Made by a program: the position numbers and the translations under genes. From contig NC_134764.1 of assembly GCF_050436995.1 (NCBI RefSeq), forward strand, positions 2,914,001 to 2,978,000: a stretch of DNA of 64,000 nucleotides, in the 5' to 3' direction. Position 1 is the first letter of the stretch; the number at the start of each line of letters is the position of its first letter. Origin of the DNA: Anticarsia gemmatalis (taxonomy: Eukaryota; Arthropoda; Insecta; Lepidoptera; Erebidae). The notes under the pieces were generated by a model that made no database searches, had not been told where the DNA came from, and was given only the letters and a program-made list of their open reading frames with translations. Of this stretch, positions 57,684 through 64,000 are shown piece after piece.

Positions 57684-60600
57684 ATACACTCTGTAATAAG
57701 GGATGGGCGGAAATTGCCACAATTGCCCTACTTGGCAATAATACGCTTAATTAATACAAAGAAGTTTGTATTGCCTTTAATTCCTTTTACTTTCGATACG
57801 TCACGTGTTATACGTGACTTTTAATTAATGAACCTTCTGTTTAACTTACTGAAGGATGTGATCTTCATAAATATTAAATACATTTTTCAATCATGTCAGT
57901 TTCTAACAAGCAATAGGCTTTCGCAAGAAGAAAGCCCTTCATTGAGTACATTGACTTTATATGGCAACGATAAAATAAGAAATAGATTTAATAAACAATG
58001 TTTACATAATACAATTTACCTTGAAACAACTTTTAATTGGTCGAGTATACAAATTTATCTATAGAAGTATATTTTAAATATGTTTAGAGTTGACTGGTTA
58101 TCGTGTGTGATTTCTTAAAAACGTTGATTTATTTATCTCACGAACATTAAATTTGTGTGGGATCTAATACTACTACCAGCACAACACTTAAAGCTAGGCG
58201 AGCACTTTGACCAGCATGACTCATTCTCAGTTAAAATTGTTTCAAAGGTTCTATAGAAATATCTATTTTCAATACCTCCTGTCTAAAGTATGAAGTTTCC
58301 TTTCCCCATTAAGCTGGTTATTCTCCAAGGTATTACGATCCCATCGGCAAGGGATCTTGACGGGCTAAATTCAGATCGACAGTTCAACAAAAACACCTAA
58401 AGTGGATTGGATCTGCAAACGACACATAATACGAGACGTCATTTGAGTTATTGTTTATTTGAAAGACAGGAGCGGCTTTGGAGTTGTAGGGGGAAGGTGG
58501 GCATGAAATAAATAAATTGTATTATTTATTTAACACTCCAAACGTAGTGTCAAGAAAATTACCTTAAGCTACAGCAAAATTGCTCGAAAATTTAAGAAAA
58601 TAAATATCTGTGCGCATTTATCAAGAATCTTTGAATTTAGTTATATTTTATATTTTTAACTAAAAGCTTTAATTGAAGAATATCTCTCTTAAATAAAGGT
58701 ACACAGTATATTTGACAATACAGTTTGGCTTTGAAAATATCCTTTGTGAGAGACTGGTATTTGCACTTGCGTAGAATCTGTGCTAATGAGTTAAATTTTC
58801 TTTAGCCGACTTCAAATAGAAGGAGGCTCTGTATAGATTAAAAGCAGTTCTCCAAAGCTTACCATTATTTCCACCCTATATACTTACACACCCAATTTAC
58901 CCCTAAAATATATTGCAAAATTAACTGAAAATAAGATGACTATAAATAAACCCACTCACCCGACATTTATACGACACATGCAGCAAACCTTTCAAAAACC
59001 GTTGATCCACACCAAATATGCCGTTCATGCGTGGCGTATTTTACATATTGATTATACTAGCCTTCAGGGAAATACCGCCAAAAGGCTTTATACAAACTAA
59101 ACACAAAACCGACCAGGTTATAAAGGAGGTCTTTGAAAAAAAGCTTAGCGTAAGGTATTGACAGCGCATTCCATATTTTGTCGATGACATGATATTAGAT
59201 GCCGACCAGAAAAGGGCCGTGGTATTCATAAACTGTTTAGAGATTATTTTTAGCTAGTTCCTGTAGGCCTTGCTTGTATAATTTGGTTGTGAAGACAAGG
59301 TTACCTGTAGTACTAGTTAGTAAATATTAATGTAAGCAAATATACAACCAAATTCTGTGTCTGCCTTCCAGTTGAAATGTAAAATGGTTAATGATATCAA
59401 ACAAAAAAGAATGGTCCCTGTAAAGTAACCAATCTTTTAAAAAAGGGGTACATTTGTAAAGAAAAGGGTACATTTTAGAAATTTTGCCCGCTGGCTATCA
59501 AAAAAATAGGGAACATTTTGAGTACAATATCTAGAAAATTAGGGGAAAATGTATACAACGGAAATTTTTTGTTGAGTAAAGTACGCCTACGGTACAATTG
59601 CCTAATTTAATCATTCTATTGATAGGTTTTCCAATTATCTAGGCTATTCGTCTCCAATTTCCGTGAAAGGCTTCAAATACATCACATGGTCACATATAAT
59701 TGAGAAATGCAATTTAGTTTCGACGTCAAAAGACACGTCGATACAAAACAAAGACGTAATGAAAAAGCAATTTAATAGCAATGAAGAAGTCTGTTGCCAA
59801 GTGAGCCGGAAGATATTGCCGTCTGATGTTTACAAGCTGGCTGTAAGAAGGCCGTTTATTTGATTGGCTATCATTTACAGACCTCTAACAGTCAAGTAAA
59901 AAGTAAACGTTGAGTTTATATTGTTTTAGGTATTAAGTGTTAAGCTTTTGATGAGTTAGTGAGTTTTGATGATTAAACTGACTTTACATTTCAAATTAAA
60001 AAAGGACTATGTTCGAAAAATTATTTTCAAAGACCATCTCTTGTATTTTGTATAGGAGCATGAAATCGCAAAAATAATCACATATCAACGATGTAGTCAA
60101 GTGTTTTGGCTGTACAAGTAATTTGTAGCAGAAACTAATTTGTAGGCATTCTATATAATTATTTAATTTAACTAGTATTTACTTTTTAAAGTTTCATAAA
60201 GGTATATATTTCTTACAAAAAGCTACGTTTATCACTCAAATTACTTTGAAACATTTTAAGTAATGATACTACGCTATCTATAAAAAACGAAACAATAACA
60301 CCGGGTGTCAGCAATAGCTCAACATTATTAAAAAGATAACAAATCCATAGATCAAAAGCCTCCTTGATTCAATTCTCTGTGAACTCCAGAATGCTTCCCT
60401 GTAAGTTGACAGGGGATATCTTTGGGCTCATAACGCCGCCCGACAGTGGCCTGACACGTGCCGGCTGTCGGCAAGTGCCGTGTAAACACGACTTAATCTC
60501 AAACAAATACCAACAAAAACTCTTACAAATTGATATTGAAGATACTTGAACATAAGAAAAAAAATCTTTTGTTTGAGCGTAAGAAAAGTACCTACTTATA

Positions 60601-61887
60601 TATTATTATTTTTTTTAGTTTTACACTTTTTTATGCATGTTTGCTATGTGCTAGTTGTCTTAAAGCGTTGATGATACACTACGTTTTTTAAGGCATAGTC
60701 TCGTTTTTACTGCTCTTATGATCTAGCAAAGACTTTACTAAGTACATTTAAATGTAAACGTACTTTAATAAACGAAAATTATACTGCTCGTTTCATCCTT
60801 TATTATTTTTTGTACCTGCAAAGCTTTACCCTATTTTATTAACTGAATCATTCACCATTCATGGCTTAGAACATCAATCAAGGAAATCTCCTTTAAGATA
60901 GCCGGCTTGGTTCGCCCATTAGGAACAAGCGAGCTACAAAACCACCAAAATTTTTATAGGTTAATGACCTTCAAACAAATACCGTCTTTGCCCTTAATTT
61001 TCATAAATCAAGTAAATTGTTCCGACAGTTCCGAGAGTTGCTTGTCACTCAGTAAGTGTTCGTTTATAACGAGATGAACGCAAACCTGTGTCAATTAGGT
61101 TAAGTAAGAGTATTTGTAAGTAGGTCCACTTCTGTATAATGTATAATAATGAGGTAAACAAAACTATTTGTGTTGAATTGTAAATGGAGATACGTTTTAT
61201 AGTCTTGTGTCTTGTTTGTGTCTCGTTGGAAAACTTTTGTACTTTTTTAATGATGGACTATGAAGCGGGCTGACTCCTTGATAAAGGAAACGTCAGTGGG
61301 GAATAATATAAGGAGGAATGGAAGTTCTTATCAATCGTTTTTTCTTGCATAACTATTGCTTCGTTTTGAACAATTGCAATTCTTCATTTATATGTTTTAT
61401 TAGCATCATCAGACTTATCAAGTCTGGCGTAATTTTGCTTCGAAATATCAGAACAATCAGTAAATCGTAAAAGTATCGGCCGGTAAATCGTTAGTAAAAC
61501 AACTTGAAGTTCGTAGATTATTAGGGCCAAATTCGAAATTTTATCTATACATAGGAACACATTTTTTTTTATTTTCAATCGTCGTTCACTGTAAACTGTA
61601 ATCTGTTTCACTATTTATCTGTCGTATACGGCTTTACATTGGACCTCAGAGAATTATCATTAATACAATATTATAACACGAACAACCAGCTAACAGAGCA
61701 TATTGCTATCGGATTAAAGGGAAGTAGCACCTTCCTGTCGCCCAGATTAATACTCCGGCCGCTAATCGATGCGATTATCACAATGTATTCACAGATTATA
61801 CAATATTGTATTCAATTGTTAGTTGTAGCAAGTAGAAATGTATTTATTGTAATAGATTATGAGAGATTTAGACATCATAATATAATA
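57684..61887. other. No gene recognised; GC-rich island at 60.4 kb
   Basis: 60405-60490 is the most GC-rich non-repeat patch in this half (CATAACGCCGCCCGACAGTG, CACGTGCCGGCTGTCGGC, CGTGTAAACACGAC). A 61-codon frame crosses it and a GTAAGT occurs at 60401, but neither strand gives a convincing exon. GGGTACATTT words recur at 59445-59480. The rest is AT-rich. Confidence 0.4.
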
Positions 61888-62099
61888 TTAGGTCGGGGAA
61901 AAAGTCTTCCCGCATTATAGTATGTATGAACTTGTAATAAAATCTCTTTGGCTTCAAGAATTACAAATGAGTACACGGTTCATTAGGTTTCTTTCAGTGG
62001 GCTCGTGAAATACCCAAATATCGAGGTTATTTTGTAGAGGAAAGATTTTATTACAAGTTCATACATACTATAATCAAAAAGACTTTTTCCCCGACCTAA
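61888..62099. mobile_element. Mariner-type MITE, 212 bp
   Basis: TTAGGTCGGGGAAAAAGTC at the left and its inverse at the right begin inverted arms of about 55-60 bp that continue through CATTATAGTATGTATGAACT and TGTAATAAAATCT. The element is flanked by TA (61886-61887 and 62100-62101), the target of Tc1/mariner elements. The arms differ by a few bases and a small indel (CCCGC against TTTGA). The centre of about 90 bp is too short for a transposase, so it relies on one elsewhere. Confidence 0.85.
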
Positions 62100-62101
62100 T
62101 A

Positions 62102-63965
62102 TATTTTACAATGGTAGTTGATATCGAAAGAGAGATGGAACATTGTTTTGGATTCAAATTCCGTAGGAAAATTATACCCGAGTGAGGAATAGGTGATTAT
62201 ATTTTTCGGGCGCGGTTATTTTGTAATATTTGAGTCCCGATGACCGACGTATTTTCGAAGAGAATGGATATCCTGTTTTTAAAAGAAGATCTCAGTCTTA
62301 GATTCTATGTGCGATCAGGTTATAAACTAGATAAGCGCCTAACTAAATGTATTCAACCGTTTTACGTGATTGAAATAATACACATCTGAAAACAACTATA
62401 GCAGAATTTCAGAAAGCACTTTAGTCTTGAGCATTTAAATCTGTTTCACAGTTCCCTGAGTGTACAATGTACGTGACAGTAATGTATACTTGAAACAAAA
62501 TCTCCCTTCCTAAGTGCGAGGAAGCAGGAAATCTCCGTGTCTCCGCGATATTTGTATTTATACCAACAATGACGCTTCTCTCAAACATCTTGGGAAGATA
62601 ACAAGCCCTTCACTTTACCCTCGATCACTTGTTTTGGTTAAGTGCAGAATAATTATGACGTCACTTATTAAGTTCTTCAAAGTAACTTTTCTATAAACAT
62701 TGCTTTTTATAGTTATAAATCACACAAAATTCGCTCGGAAACATAAAAAAACTTTAATTATAATACCGCTAATAATATAGTCTGATCACTTAGGAGAAAG
62801 CGTGCGCGATTACCTAGATTATAAGAAAATATCCTTATATTGCCAAAATAGAGTAGCTGTATCACAAAAACTACCGTCAACTACATAAGTCTGAAGGTCA
62901 CTGATGTTCTAAATCCTGACCTTTTATACATTTTTTGACCGCGAACCTTGTATACTTGATTCTTTACTAAGATGTTCGACTACAGTATTGGAAATAAACT
63001 TAGAAAATCTTGCAGCTATAACGTAATAAATATAATTTCTCTCCCACAGCTTGATTGCTAATTTGAAATATAATATTTCATGTCGAAAGCGCATTTGATG
63101 CTTGTATATAATATTGTCGGTACTTTGAATGTGTCTGACAGACACTTCAGCTATTCACTGAGTCTGGATGTTTCGACGAACCAGAATATATTTTGAACAG
63201 AAAATGTTATTTCAATTTTCACTCTGATATGACTTTTGAGCTTAGGAGGAGCTCATTTCGTTATAACGTTTGGTTTATTTTAAATATCACATATATTCCT
63301 TCATATTTTTTCTTCTAAAATTATATTTCAAACTTAACTAATCTTTCTTATTAACACACATAACGAGTAAGCCATAAGAAGTATCGTAACAGTGAGGAAG
63401 ATTTTGAAATCATCGTCGAAAACTTTAAAAAAAATCTTAACCGAAGTTTTTCTCCATTTTGAAGGTTCTTGTTTTGCATTTTTACATACATATTTAATTT
63501 CCATTTTTCATTCTTACACATATACGGGATTGATGAAATACACCGTAATCTCCCCTAAAATAATAATATTTACAATATCGACCCACTGTCATCCTTATGT
63601 AGCGTTATTATGAAACATAATTTACCGCTGCAACCATCTCTTATTCAAGTAAACAGAATTACAACGTTCTCTCCTTCATGTTTATTTTTTAAATAAAACA
63701 AGTCCACAACGATATTAGTTTACGGAACTATTCCTTCACAAACCATAATTGAGTTTGTTTAACAGAAAAACTTAACCAATCTTTCTTATAAACATCATCT
63801 TCTCGAAGTTTCGCTGACTTCCGATGGATAAGTACGCTGCTGTGGAAGCCCGAGTCTTAATAAACTACTGCTTACTATGGTTTATATATTCTACGAGTTA
63901 TAAAATTAAGAGCATCGAAATTTATTCTCGAAAAACTAATTCATAGTTTATTTTTTCTACATAAA
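62102..63965. other. AT-rich stretch, no gene recognised
   Basis: Only chance frames on both strands. No recognisable repeat until the window edge. Confidence 0.45.
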
Positions 63966-63967
63966 AT

Positions 63968-64000
63968 CACACCCCTTTTCCTTAGGGGTAAGCAGAGACC
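63968..64000 (-). repeat. 'CCACTGCTGGGC' family repeat, tail, cut by the window edge
   Basis: On the minus strand: GGTCTCTGCTTACCCCTAAG, GAAAAGGGGTGTG. This is the family's tail word followed by a diverged form of 'GGAATAAGGCGTG'. The element continues beyond the right edge. Confidence 0.55.

Noticed and set aside
60364..60549. Exon across the GC island at 60.4 kb, either strand
   Set aside because: Plausible splice words exist (GTAAGT on +, TTACAG on -), but the resulting frames are short, hit stops or lack a good partner site.

Overview
This window is AT-rich animal nuclear DNA, about two thirds A+T by eye. The interspersed repeats point to a butterfly or moth (Lepidoptera). They include short elements that start TC, end CTAG and sit between A and T (Helitron type), tRNA-headed SINEs with the tail 'CTGCCTATCCCTTCGG', a family with the head 'CCACTGCTGGGC', and a mariner-type MITE with GTCGGGGAAAAAGTC ends. 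The species cannot be named from the sequence. No bacterial, plasmid or phage features are present, and no complete protein-coding gene can be read. All long open frames are under about 155 codons, many lack an ATG start, and several are translations of repeats.

Layout. 1-17.4 kb looks intergenic: AT-rich single-copy-like DNA with a 5S-headed SINE (2.15-2.40 kb), two small TA-type MITEs (3.1 and 10.0 kb), a 24-bp minisatellite built on a TTGGCGCCAA palindrome (9.05-9.14 kb) and SINE fragments. At 17.5-17.8 kb a short CpG-dense patch leads into a long A-rich leader, an ATG, 14 codons and a good 5' splice site. This is the best candidate in the window for a promoter and first coding exon (+ strand). 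If it is real, most or all of the remaining 46 kb is a giant first intron, because no convincing downstream exon was found. Immediately after the splice donor lies a TTAA-type MITE (17.84-18.51 kb).

21-64 kb is repeat-studded DNA. It holds at least seven Helitron-like elements, three more 5S-headed SINE copies, two tRNA-SINEs, fragments of the 'CCACTGCTGGGC' family, a nested foldback MITE (56.05-56.28 kb) and a mariner MITE (61.89-62.10 kb). Several short, unusually GC- and CpG-rich islands (for example 15.04, 25.2, 39.03, 46.3, 50.6 and 60.4 kb) belong to no repeat I recognise and could be conserved regulatory DNA or decayed elements.

The clearest unusual object is a 727-bp foldback transposon at 28149-28875. 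Its two 223-bp inverted arms are about 98% identical, each carries palindromic TTGTCCCGT/ACGGGACAA modules, and the element is bounded by a perfect 8-bp target duplication. It landed inside a copy of the 5S-headed SINE, so the order of insertion can be read directly. The second is the SINE itself: its head keeps the 5S rRNA gene internal promoter with the same 31-nt spacing as true 5S genes. I saw no new multi-gene system. The interest here is in mobile-element architecture and one possible gene start.
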